Source: Gammaproteobacteria bacterium
GTDB lineage: Bacteria; Pseudomonadota; Gammaproteobacteria; Pseudomonadales; Azotimanducaceae
Direction of reading: 5' to 3'
DNA length: 7,383 nt
Assembly (NCBI GenBank): GCA_002690405.1
Contig: NZEI01000078.1
Span: 26,555-33,937 of the forward strand
How positions within the stretch are numbered: position 1 is the first letter of the stretch; each line of letters opens with the position of its first letter. The translations under genes and the position numbers were made by a program. This document shows, piece by piece, positions 1 to 6,458 of the stretch. The notes under the pieces are model-generated. The model was not told the origin of the DNA and did no database searches. It worked only from the letters and a program-made list of their open reading frames with translations.

Positions 1-504
1 TTAGATGGCCAAGGCCTCTCTGCGGATGAGATCCCTAAGGCTTACACACCAGATTGTGGCTTTTCTCGCATGCCTATGCCCATCTTGCACAACTGTCGGG
101 AACCAATCGCAACAGGTATTCCAGATATGAGGGGGCTGTGGCTGGCTGAGTCAGGGTTTATTGGGCACATAGAGAGAATCGAACAATGCGGCAACAGAAT
201 GGTGGTTACATCTGCAGGGCTTATCCACGATTTCCGCATGGATGGCACCCTCAAAAATGGCGCCAGAGATATACAAACCTATTGCACCAACCTCGCCAGC
301 GCGATCAAAGTCGATGACGAAGGCAAGATAATCTTCAGATTATTCAACCTATTCGACACAGTGAGCCGGCACCTCGATAGCGGCGACATGATCTTTACAT
401 TCGTGGATGGAAAGCAGACTCGAATGCAGCGAGCCTGTTCGATACCTGAGGAGGATAGGGGTATGTACGAAGCCGGATTGGAATACAACTCCGAGTCATC
501 GTAG
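1..504 (+). CDS. Partial hypothetical beta-rich protein (5' end outside window)
   Basis: The reading frame is open from the first base to a TAG stop at 502-504, so the gene starts left of the window; the ATGs at 70 and 76 are probably internal. The visible 167 residues have a linker containing a Cys-Arg-Glu-Pro segment. This is followed by a domain that opens with an MRGLW motif and continues with GHIERIEQCGNRMVVTS, a DGTL turn, and alternating hydrophobic strands ending near FVDGKQTRMQRA. The strand-turn pattern suggests a small beta-barrel, perhaps calycin/lipocalin-like, but that is inference from pattern only. No catalytic motif or membrane segment is visible. I do not recognise a named family and assign no function. 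The next intact gene on this strand is about 400 bp away, so it is unlikely to share an operon with it. Confidence 0.75.
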   Translation, partial: LDGQGLSADEIPKAYTPDCGFSRMPMPILHNCREPIATGIPDMRGLWLAESGFIGHIERIEQCGNRMVVTSAGLIHDFRMDGTLKNGARDIQTYCTNLASAIKVDDEGKIIFRLFNLFDTVSRHLDSGDMIFTFVDGKQTRMQRACSIPEEDRGMYEAGLEYNSESS

Positions 505-593
505 TTCCCTCGTTTGATCTGGGATACTTTCATCCTGTCTTATTTCTTCTAGTCGCCGCAGTAGGTCGTAGACCGAATCCCCCGCTTAGGGCA

Positions 594-608
594 ACGCTCC
601 TCGAGCGT
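594..608. repeat. Short perfect inverted repeat, 6-bp arms and 3-nt loop
   Basis: ACGCTC at 594-599 and GAGCGT at 603-608 are exact reverse complements separated by CTC. The structure lies about 90 bp after the stop of the upstream partial gene. It has no T-run on either side, so it is a poor intrinsic terminator. It abuts the end of the transposase-like remnant and could mark the rearrangement point or be chance. Confidence 0.4.
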
Positions 609-679
609 CATATCAAATCAACTTCCGAGCGGATTAAGACGATCTGCTCGTCGCTGAATCGCCATTTCCTCTTCGTCAC
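608..679 (-). pseudogene. Remnant of IS3-family transposase orfA N-terminus
   Basis: Read on the minus strand from a GTG at 679-677, the frame encodes VTKRKWRFSDEQIVLIRSEV, two more residues, and then a TGA at 610-608. The basic start followed by RFSDEQIV and an I/L-R-E stretch matches the usual opening of IS3-family orfA proteins (typically MTKRxRFSDEQIVxILREA), where the first helix of the DNA-binding domain begins. The helix-turn-helix completion, the leucine zipper and orfB are all missing. The frame ends after 23 codons, so this is a degraded fragment. An AGGA lies just before the GTG. The match is by memory of the family and is short, so a chance resemblance is possible. Confidence 0.5.
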
Positions 680-727
680 TTCCTGAGTGCGCGGTCTCAT
701 AAAGCGCCACCCACTGCGCTGTCAGTT

Positions 728-749
728 GAGTGCAAGTGGATAAGATTTG
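728..749 (+). repeat. Imperfect direct repeat, copy 1
   Basis: The copy starts GAGTGCAAG and ends AAGATTTG. It matches the stretch at 827-847 at 19 of 22 aligned positions, with two substitutions and one single-base gap. The two copies start 99 bp apart and flank the AT-rich putative promoter of the downstream membrane-protein gene. Confidence 0.65.
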
Positions 750-776
750 TTTCTTTAATTTATCAGCCTTAATAAT
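747..776 (+). promoter_or_regulatory. Weak candidate sigma70-type promoter
   Basis: TTGTTT at 747-752 and AATAAT at 771-776 are separated by 18 bp within an AT-rich stretch. The -10 element matches the consensus at five of six positions, but the -35 matches only at its TTG. It would drive the membrane-protein gene that starts at 905. In AT-rich DNA such matches are common, so this is only a candidate. Confidence 0.25.
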
Positions 777-826
777 TCTTAACAAAGCAACTGGTACTTT
801 TTATTTAAGATTCTTCTCCATGGACA

Positions 827-847
827 GAGTGCAAGAGGCAAGATTTG
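827..847 (+). repeat. Imperfect direct repeat, copy 2
   Basis: This is the second copy of the 728-749 element, with the same GAGTGCAAG opening and AAGATTTG ending. Its GTGCAA (829-834) also forms an inverted repeat with TTGCAC at 845-850. It lies just upstream of the start region of the small membrane-protein gene, where it would be within or next to the 5' leader. Confidence 0.65.
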
Positions 848-904
848 CACCTGAAAGAGCAAGCTGTTCGAAAAATGTTGACGAAAGATATTAGGACACG
901 ATTT

Positions 905-1276
905 ATGAGAAAAGTACTATTTACAGTGTTGGCATTGAACATGATCTTGGAAGGACTGACGTCAGTCCGGTTAGTTTCGCTGCCCTTCCAGAAAGAAGAC
1001 TTTGATGCGGCGCTTCATGGAGGTTTTGTCCTCTATGGTTATGCCGCCCTTGCTGCTGCGGCAAGCATTGTCTGGTTCGCAAAATATAGCTATGCGGAAT
1101 CAAGTTTGGCTTTGGGCCTTGGCCTGCTCCTAACATTTCATATTTGTATGGTTCCTGCCTGTGTCATGATCTCTAACATCCCCGGAGCAGTAGTACATGG
1201 GCTGCTATTTGTGGCCTTCGCATTCCTTTTCTTTAACCGAATCAAGTGTCTGCCATTGGATCAGGAAAATCTCTGA
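905..1276 (+). CDS. Small four-helix integral membrane protein of unknown function
   Basis: The protein is 123 residues from the chosen ATG at 905. AGGA at 893-896 lies 8 nt upstream of that ATG, a good ribosome-binding site. In-frame TTG (845) and ATG (875) codons give longer forms but lack such a site, and they would only add a charged N-terminal tail. Four hydrophobic stretches are visible: about residues 4-24, 38-58, 67-88 and 92-110. The third contains a Cys-Met-Val-Pro-Ala-Cys cluster. Short polar loops separate them, and the C-terminus is hydrophilic. The topology resembles the many small 4-TM families (DoxX-like and DUF types), but no diagnostic motif lets me choose one. It lies on the same strand as the propeller-protein gene, 146 bp upstream of it, and probably has its own transcript. 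Confidence 0.75.
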   Translation: MRKVLFTVLALNMILEGLTSVRLVSLPFQKEDFDAALHGGFVLYGYAALAAAASIVWFAKYSYAESSLALGLGLLLTFHICMVPACVMISNIPGAVVHGLLFVAFAFLFFNRIKCLPLDQENL

Positions 1277-1310
1277 TCTTTTCTAATATGTGGATCACCT
1301 GGGAGAGAAG

Positions 1311-1346
1311 TTTATTCAATCTGCTCCGCATCTTTCTTTGAATAAA
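1311..1346. repeat. Perfect 9-bp inverted repeat in the leader of the propeller/dehalogenase operon
   Basis: TTTATTCAA at 1311-1319 and TTGAATAAA at 1338-1346 are exact reverse complements separated by 18 nt. They lie 77-112 bp upstream of the ATG at 1423. There is no T-run beyond the second arm, so this is not a classic terminator of the upstream gene. It could be a transcription-factor operator with half-sites about 27 bp centre to centre, or an RNA stem in the leader. Confidence 0.5.
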
Positions 1347-1353
1347 AATAACG

Positions 1354-1389
1354 AGAGGAGCCTTTCAAGAGCGAAGCGACACATCCTCT
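1354..1389 (+). repeat. 6-bp inverted repeat enclosing a purine-rich Shine-Dalgarno-like block
   Basis: AGAGGA at 1354-1359 is complementary to TCCTCT at 1384-1389. The left arm is part of a strong ribosome-binding-like GAGAGGAG (1353-1360), yet no ATG or GTG start sits at a normal distance after it. It lies in the leader of the 1423 gene next to the larger 1311-1346 repeat. The stem is short and may be chance. Confidence 0.3.
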
Positions 1390-1422
1390 GTAATGCGGCA
1401 AAAATTCACAGGAAAACCAAAT

Positions 1423-3144
1423 ATGAACCAGAGAACAATAACAAAGCGGGCTAACGCAAAAATGCTAGCCGTTAGGTTCAGTGTTGCAACAATATTTGCC
1501 TTTGCATGGCATGCGGCAGTAGCAGGCACCTTGAGCGGTATTGTTAAAAATAACAGTGGGCAGACTGTCGAGGGCGTCATGATCAGACTATCTGACCCTG
1601 TCTCTGGCATGTCTGAATCCGTTTTTTCAAACGCAAGTGGCGAGTTCACTTTAACCACGGCGTTAACGGGCCAGCTGACTGTTCGTCTGCGAACACCTTA
1701 TCACAGAGACGTCAGTACGACCGTCGACCTAGATGATAATGCTGTCGTATATAACGAATTTTTGATGGAAGTCATGACGGACGAGGTCGAGATTTCCAAT
1801 AGCTTACCGGCCGCCTATCACTTTGGCAGTTTGAACTTCGAAACCGGAGAAGATGCCGTATTCAGTCGCTATCAATTTCAACGGGATTGTTTGTCATGCC
1901 ATCAGATGGGTAACTCCCTCAGCCGATTTCCGCGCACACCCGAGCAGTGGGAAATCACAATAGAGCGTATGCACAAGTATGTCCGTAGCAACTTTGACGA
2001 GGAGTTGCGTAAGAGGCGTTCGCATATTTTGTCAGAGGGTTTTAATGGCGAGCCTTTAACGGTGCGCCCCGAATTCCCGCTGGATGATTCACTCAGTCGG
2101 GCAAAAATATACGAATACCGTATGGAAAAAGGCATTATCCCGCATGATGCAATCGTCAATCCCAACGATGGTTTGATCTATACGGTTGATCAGGGTGCTA
2201 ACCACATGGCGATAACCGATCCCGAAACGGGTAAAACTGAATACGTCAGCCAAGAAGGCGGCTCTCTCTGGTTGCCCTTTTGGAAGACTAAAACGATGAA
2301 TTGGCCCTTTGAGCGGTATGGTCCCCACTCTTTGGCTATGGGGCTGGACGGCAAGTACTATACCACCAACGCGTTTGCTAACAGCATCGGTGTGTTTAAC
2401 CCAAAAACGCGAGAGTGGGAGCCGTCTATTTTCGCTGGAGTTCGAGCGATCTATCCTCATACGGTGCGTATCGACAAGAAGGGGATCGTCTGGTTCACCA
2501 TCGCCGCCAACGAAAGGGTTGGGCGCGTTGATCCGGTTAGTAAAGAAAGTACTCTGATTGATTTGCCTGACGCAGAATCAGGCGGTCTCGCTGGGGGCTC
2601 TATGCCCTATGGTATCGACATCAATCCAGCAGACGGTTCTATTTGGTACAGCCGCCTTTTTGGCGACAAGATTGGGAGGATTGACCCCGATACGCTCAAG
2701 GTACAAGAATTCGATTCGCCGGTGAGAGGCCCGCGCCGAATGCGCTTTAATCAACAGGACGGGACTTTGTGGGTAACGGGTTACTCTGAGGGAAGGCTGG
2801 CGCGACTAACAACCAGCTCAAATGGCTTTGAGAGTAAGGTGTATGCATTGCCAGAATTCGCAGAGGGCTATGGTCCGGCGCCTTACGCCCTCGGCGTGCA
2901 TCCGAAAACCGGGGATGTCTGGTTAAACGAAAACATGACAGACCGCTTCTTTCGTTTCATTCCGGAGGAGGAGCGCTTTGCCGTCTACCCCGCACCACTG
3001 ACGGGGACCTACACACGCGACTTCAGTTTTACCAAAGATGGTAAGGCTTGTACGTCAAACAACCCTCTGCCAATGGCGGCCCTTGAAGGGGGCATAGGAG
3101 AGATCCTCTGTATAGAGATAATGGAGGAGCTTCCGTCGACCTAA
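1423..3144 (+). CDS. Exported CarboxypepD_reg / CxxCH / Vgb-like beta-propeller protein
   Basis: The protein is 573 residues. The ATG at 1423 is preferred over the one at 1393 because AGGA (1410-1413) lies 9 nt before it. A Sec signal peptide is likely: a basic N-region, a hydrophobic core at about residues 15-28, and AVA|G at 34/35. Residues 36 to about 110 form a carboxypeptidase regulatory-like beta-sandwich (GTLSGIVKNNSGQTVEGVMI, then an SGEFTL turn). CLSCH at 156-160 is a c-type heme-binding CxxCH motif, followed by an R-x-P-x-x-W...RM segment of the kind seen in cytochrome-linked Vgb proteins. From about 238 to 565 come repeated propeller blades such as YGIDINPADGSIWYSR and GDKIGRIDPDT, typical of virginiamycin B lyase-like/streptogramin lyase proteins. 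The family name does not prove lyase activity, and a periplasmic redox or binding role is equally possible. The next gene starts 19 bp downstream, so the two are probably co-transcribed. Confidence 0.85.
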   Translation: MNQRTITKRANAKMLAVRFSVATIFAFAWHAAVAGTLSGIVKNNSGQTVEGVMIRLSDPVSGMSESVFSNASGEFTLTTALTGQLTVRLRTPYHRDVSTTVDLDDNAVVYNEFLMEVMTDEVEISNSLPAAYHFGSLNFETGEDAVFSRYQFQRDCLSCHQMGNSLSRFPRTPEQWEITIERMHKYVRSNFDEELRKRRSHILSEGFNGEPLTVRPEFPLDDSLSRAKIYEYRMEKGIIPHDAIVNPNDGLIYTVDQGANHMAITDPETGKTEYVSQEGGSLWLPFWKTKTMNWPFERYGPHSLAMGLDGKYYTTNAFANSIGVFNPKTREWEPSIFAGVRAIYPHTVRIDKKGIVWFTIAANERVGRVDPVSKESTLIDLPDAESGGLAGGSMPYGIDINPADGSIWYSRLFGDKIGRIDPDTLKVQEFDSPVRGPRRMRFNQQDGTLWVTGYSEGRLARLTTSSNGFESKVYALPEFAEGYGPAPYALGVHPKTGDVWLNENMTDRFFRFIPEEERFAVYPAPLTGTYTRDFSFTKDGKACTSNNPLPMAALEGGIGEILCIEIMEELPST

Positions 3145-3163
3145 GCTACTAAAACGGACCATT

Positions 3164-4195
3164 ATGAAAATTCTTCTAAAACTATTTATTTTTCTCGGCG
3201 TCGTATTCAGCTTTTTTGCTATCTACATAACGCGAGATGGCGCCCTCTTTACACCCATCGGTGCAGGTCAAGTATCTCTAGCCTCAGGTACCTATGAAGC
3301 ATTTCCGTTGCCTGATTACGCTTCAAAGATGGTTGATTCCAACTATAAGAGTTACTTCATAGAGGTCGAGCCGGGCTTGAAAGTTCATGTCCTTGAGGCA
3401 GGAACAGGTTTCCCGGTGTTTTTAATGCATGGCAATCCAACCTCGGGCTTCCTGTATAGAAAGGTCGTTGAAAAATTACCTTTAGATAGAGTCAGGGTCA
3501 TTATGCCCACCAGTATGGGACTTGGGTTCTCGTCGAAAATTCCGGCCAGCGAACATACCGCAGATAATCATATCCGTTGGATCAACAATGTACTAAAGGA
3601 ACTCAAACTGCAGGAATTAGTTTATGCAGGCCAAGATTGGGGAGGACCTATCGGTATGGGGGCATTGTCTTTGTCGCCTGAGCTTCTTAAAGGTGCCGTG
3701 CTACTAAATACAGGGTTTGGAGCTCCTACAAGAACGGGCGACTTATCTCCCGCCCATGCAACAGTCAAAACCCCAGTAGTTGGCGAACTTTTATTGGAGA
3801 CGCTCTTTTCTATCTTTGATGGAATGGGAAGAGTCCAAGGAGATCCAGCTTCCTGGACGGATGAAATAGTAGAGCTTTACGGCAAACCTCTTTACGAGAG
3901 CGGTAACTCGAAAGCACCTCTTGCTATGATGAGAATGGTTCCGGACGGCCCTAATCATCCCAGCGCTGATGCAATGCGCAAAGTAGGAGCCTATGTCAAA
4001 ACCTTGCAGATACCTGCAGAAATAGTTTGGGGGATGAATGATCCGATCCTGGGAAAAGGACTCGAGGCGATGCAACAAAATTTTCCTAATGCGCCGGTAA
4101 CACAAACTCCCGGCGGCCATTTTCTACAAGAAGAAGTTCCGGCCGAAATAGCCGATGCTTTGATTAGGGTCATCGACAAGGTAAGTAACAAGTGA
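3164..4195 (+). CDS. Membrane-anchored haloalkane dehalogenase-like alpha/beta hydrolase
   Basis: This 343-residue protein has an N-terminal lysine-flanked hydrophobic segment (about 5-22) with no clear cleavage site. It is probably a signal anchor that places the enzyme on the periplasmic side. The fold is alpha/beta hydrolase. The oxyanion-loop motif is HGNPTSG at 89-95, and the nucleophile elbow is GQDWGG with Asp158. After strand beta-7 comes WGMNDP with Asp293, and the catalytic base is His319 in GGHF. Asp158, followed by halide-stabilising Trp159 and paired with Asn91, is the signature of haloalkane dehalogenases (EC 3.8.1.5), which cleave carbon-halogen bonds through an Asp ester. Asp-His-Asp plus Asn-Trp is the combination known for subfamily HLD-III. 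The helical cap lies at about 185-275. Epoxide hydrolases share the Asp nucleophile but usually have a different oxyanion motif and cap tyrosines. The ribosome-binding site is weak, and the 19-bp gap suggests coupling to the upstream gene. Confidence 0.8.
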   Translation: MKILLKLFIFLGVVFSFFAIYITRDGALFTPIGAGQVSLASGTYEAFPLPDYASKMVDSNYKSYFIEVEPGLKVHVLEAGTGFPVFLMHGNPTSGFLYRKVVEKLPLDRVRVIMPTSMGLGFSSKIPASEHTADNHIRWINNVLKELKLQELVYAGQDWGGPIGMGALSLSPELLKGAVLLNTGFGAPTRTGDLSPAHATVKTPVVGELLLETLFSIFDGMGRVQGDPASWTDEIVELYGKPLYESGNSKAPLAMMRMVPDGPNHPSADAMRKVGAYVKTLQIPAEIVWGMNDPILGKGLEAMQQNFPNAPVTQTPGGHFLQEEVPAEIADALIRVIDKVSNK

Positions 4196-4196
4196 G

Positions 4197-4222
4197 CCAA
4201 AGCTTCTCATCTCTTTGGTTTT
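4197..4222 (+). terminator. Candidate intrinsic terminator after the dehalogenase-like gene
   Basis: CCAAAG at 4197-4202 pairs with CTTTGG at 4213-4218 across a 10-nt loop, and TTTT follows at 4219-4222. It begins 2 bp after the hydrolase stop codon. The stem is short and the T-run is only four bases, so termination may be partial. If real, it separates the enzyme operon from the two-component genes. Confidence 0.4.
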
Positions 4223-4283
4223 ATAGTCTTCAAGACAGATAGACGTCGGAATGAACTGAGAGTATTTTTTTCTGGGTTGTTAA

Positions 4284-4967
4284 ATGAAATTTGATATGAA
4301 GGTGCTTCTTGTAGACGACGATGAAGAATTCGCAACTGGACTGTCGATTTTATTAGAGAAACTTAATATCGCTACGGTGCTCGCGCATCGAATCGCCAGT
4401 GCGGAAAAACAACTTAGAAAATCAGACTTCGATGTTGTCTTACTGGACGTTATGTTACCCGAAGGTAACGGCTTTGAGTTTCTACCAACTATTCGCGAAA
4501 TAAGCGATGTTCCAGTCATTATGCTAACCGCGCTCGATGAAGAGGATGACTTGGTGAATGGGCTAGAGCTTGGTGCAGACGATTACATCACCAAACCCTT
4601 CAGGGCCAAGGAATTAGTTGCGCGCTTGCGTGCCCTATATAGACGGCATTATGTTGATAAGGATCATATCGAACTCATCCTCGACGATCTTGAATTGTTC
4701 CGTGGCCAGTCCATGGCTCGAGTCGGGAGCAGTTGTGTTGAGCTCACCTCGGTTGAAGCGCATATCCTTCAACTCCTGCTAAGTGCAAAAGATTGTTATA
4801 TGCCTCGCGAAATACTTTATCTTCGAGTTTTGCAGCGCGACATGGTGCCAGGCGACCGAAGTTTAGACGTCCATATTAGTAATCTTAGAAAAAAATTAGG
4901 CCCGCACCCTACCAAAGGCAACAGAATCAGAGCCATCAGGGGCATAGGTTACGCGCTAACAAAATGA
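4284..4967 (+). CDS. OmpR-family response regulator, CpxR-like
   Basis: The protein is 227 residues, close to the length of E. coli CpxR. The receiver domain (about 5-118) shows the acidic pocket DDD at 11-13, the phosphoacceptor Asp55 in DVVLLDVMLP, the switch Thr82 in IMLTA, and Lys104 in the ITKPF motif. The C-terminal half (about 130-226) is a winged-helix DNA-binding domain with the SLDVHISNLRKKLG recognition region and the closing RGIGYAL hairpin. It acts in the cytoplasm as a transcription factor phosphorylated by the neighbouring kinase. Its stop codon overlaps the kinase start in ATGA. The ATG at 4284 is used; an ATG at 4296 is possible, and neither has a strong ribosome-binding site. 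It is CpxR-like by length and by its neighbours. The regulon is unknown, and I see no clear tandem GTAAA-type CpxR box in the window. Confidence 0.9.
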   Translation: MKFDMKVLLVDDDEEFATGLSILLEKLNIATVLAHRIASAEKQLRKSDFDVVLLDVMLPEGNGFEFLPTIREISDVPVIMLTALDEEDDLVNGLELGADDYITKPFRAKELVARLRALYRRHYVDKDHIELILDDLELFRGQSMARVGSSCVELTSVEAHILQLLLSAKDCYMPREILYLRVLQRDMVPGDRSLDVHISNLRKKLGPHPTKGNRIRAIRGIGYALTK

Positions 4968-6364
4968 TGCGTAATTTAGTTTGGACGTTCTGGCTGGCCT
5001 TAATTGTTTCAATTGTCGGCACCTTTGTTATAAGCGCGCTTTTGATGAAGCAATGGAATAGTTTTATTTCCTACTCTCAAGTAGAGGGGCGTCCGAACTA
5101 TCCTCTTCAAGCACTCGCAAAAGAAGTCGAAGCGGAACTCAATAAAAACGGCAACTTAGAAACGCTGCTTCTCAACAATTCACTGACTGAGTTTGGAGAC
5201 GTTTATCTTATAAATTCTGCGGGCGCGGATGTGCTAGGTCGAACCCTCCCAAAGCAAATCACAATACTGGGGTCTTCACTCGACGTGATTCACGTCAAGC
5301 GTCAATCTGCTACAAAGCCGCCGATTTTATCGCTCCCAATACGCTCTGATCGCGGTAAGTTCTACTCAATGGTCTTTCACTTCGATTCACCAACCCATCC
5401 GATTTGGATTCTTTTCAAAAAATTTGGCCTTTACTGGGTTTCGGTCGCAGCACTGATTATATCGGGGCTAATTTCTTGGTGGTTAGCAGCCAAAATCGCG
5501 CGTCCGATTCAATCCCTTGCTTTAGCAAGTGGTCTTCAGGGCGAAGGTGATTTCAGTACGGCGATCGATGAAAGGATACGTCAGCGTCCGGATGAAATTG
5601 GTGCATTGGCACAACAACTGCACACATCCGGCATTAAGATTCAAAATTTGTTGAAGAAGCAAAAAGATTTTTTAAGAGATGTGTCCCATGAAGTGCGGAC
5701 TCCACTCGCAAGGTTGCAGGTAGCAGCAGAAACTTTGGAGTTAGATGCACGCGATGAGCGCGCATTGAATCAGATAAAGCACCAAGTCCTAGTCATTGAT
5801 CAACTCGTACAAAACCTGCTGCACTTATCTCATTTTGATCGCCCATCTCAGTCTCATAATATTGAAAGCATCCCTCTTCGCAATTTGGTTTATCGCTGCG
5901 TCGAAAACGCGCAAATGGTTGCGAGCCTCAAAAACATCTCTCTGATAATCCAAGATATAGATTGGCAAGGTCTAAGCGTCACCGGAGTTCAGTTTTTACT
6001 GGATCGAGCGCTGGACAATCTAATGGACAATGCGATTCGTCACTCTCCCGAGCATGGCGAGATAACTGTTAGCTGTGAAATAGGCAAAGAACATTGTTAT
6101 TTAGGCATTTGCGATCAAGGCGACGGGGTTGCAGAAGATAGTCTTGAGGAGATTTTTGAACCATTTGTTCGATTGGATTCGTCACGAAACCGACAGACAG
6201 GAGGATTCGGACTTGGTCTCTCGTTGGTTAAGCGAATTGCCGAATCACATAATGGTTCGGTTATTGCATCGAATCATGCTGGCGGGTTTACGATTAAGTT
6301 AATCATTCCTCTGGAGACAAACACAGTAAAGCCAATACCAAATGGCTTCGATAACAGGGCGTAG
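4964..6364 (+). CDS. CpxA-like membrane sensor histidine kinase
   Basis: The protein is 466 residues, similar to E. coli CpxA. TM1 is at about 6-28, a periplasmic sensor region at 29-152, and TM2 at about 153-177, followed by a HAMP linker (about 175-230). The dimerisation/phosphoacceptor domain carries SHEVRTPLARL with the phospho-accepting His242. The HATPase_c domain has an N-box (DNLMDNAIRHSP, with Asn352 and Asn356), a G1 box DQGDGV at 384-389, an F-box-like FEPFVRLD, and a G2 box GGFGLGLSL from 413. All residues needed for autophosphorylation are present. The VRLDSSRN...GGFGLGLS region resembles CpxA. It overlaps the regulator gene by 4 nt (ATGA), so translation is coupled. The periplasmic part (about 125 residues) lacks an obvious ligand motif, so the signal is unknown. 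Envelope stress is inferred from the CpxA resemblance and the nearby Spy/CpxP-like gene. Confidence 0.9.
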   Translation: MMRNLVWTFWLALIVSIVGTFVISALLMKQWNSFISYSQVEGRPNYPLQALAKEVEAELNKNGNLETLLLNNSLTEFGDVYLINSAGADVLGRTLPKQITILGSSLDVIHVKRQSATKPPILSLPIRSDRGKFYSMVFHFDSPTHPIWILFKKFGLYWVSVAALIISGLISWWLAAKIARPIQSLALASGLQGEGDFSTAIDERIRQRPDEIGALAQQLHTSGIKIQNLLKKQKDFLRDVSHEVRTPLARLQVAAETLELDARDERALNQIKHQVLVIDQLVQNLLHLSHFDRPSQSHNIESIPLRNLVYRCVENAQMVASLKNISLIIQDIDWQGLSVTGVQFLLDRALDNLMDNAIRHSPEHGEITVSCEIGKEHCYLGICDQGDGVAEDSLEEIFEPFVRLDSSRNRQTGGFGLGLSLVKRIAESHNGSVIASNHAGGFTIKLIIPLETNTVKPIPNGFDNRA

Positions 6365-6385
6365 AGGTCGTTTCTGATGAGGGTA

Positions 6386-6423
6386 GCACCGGCACTACTG
6401 TCAGCACTGATTAGGCCCGGTGC
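6386..6423. repeat. 7-bp inverted repeat between convergent genes
   Basis: GCACCGG at 6386-6392 and CCGGTGC at 6417-6423 are exact reverse complements separated by 24 nt. They sit in the 94-bp gap between the kinase stop and the convergent Spy/CpxP-like stop. This is the expected place for a two-way terminator, but no T-run follows on either strand. The role is therefore uncertain. Confidence 0.4.
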
Positions 6424-6458
6424 ACTGATATCATTTGTCCCAACGCAAAATCTTCCTA

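Larger units (their letters stand above)
505..904. other. Intergenic region with no intact gene
   Basis: This roughly 400 bp stretch has no credible complete gene on either strand. Its left half is GC-richer and holds a short transposase-like remnant (608-679, minus) and a small palindrome (594-608). Its right half, from about 741 to 815, is AT-rich and is the likely promoter region of the small membrane-protein gene. Two imperfect direct repeats (728-749 and 827-847) bracket that AT-rich part. Confidence 0.7.

Noticed and set aside
499..585. A 28-codon minus-strand frame (…YDLLRRLEEIRQDES…) next to the transposase remnant
   Set aside because: It has no start codon and is closed by a TAA just upstream. 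It overlaps the end of the first gene, and I could not match it to any transposase region. It may be a fossil but is too short to call.
1365..1658. Antisense open frame of 97 codons over the start of the propeller gene
   Set aside because: It overlaps the signal peptide and regulatory domain of the real gene and looks like the mirror of its hydrophobic region.
2089..2460. Antisense open frame of 123 codons inside the propeller gene
   Set aside because: It lies opposite a strongly supported gene with domain motifs and has no recognisable motif or ribosome-binding site. It is a composition shadow.
1423..3144. Calling this gene a streptogramin (virginiamycin B) resistance determinant
   Set aside because: Only propeller similarity is visible. 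Export, extra domains and the heme-type motif differ from true Vgb, and I could not confirm the lyase catalytic residues.
4223..4283. A sigma70 or CpxR-type promoter in front of the response regulator
   Set aside because: No pair of elements with acceptable spacing was found, and no tandem GTAAA-like box is visible, so no promoter is called.
6386..6423. A bidirectional intrinsic terminator between the convergent genes
   Set aside because: The 7-bp arms are separated by 24 nt and neither strand has a T-run after the stem, so it is listed only as an inverted repeat.
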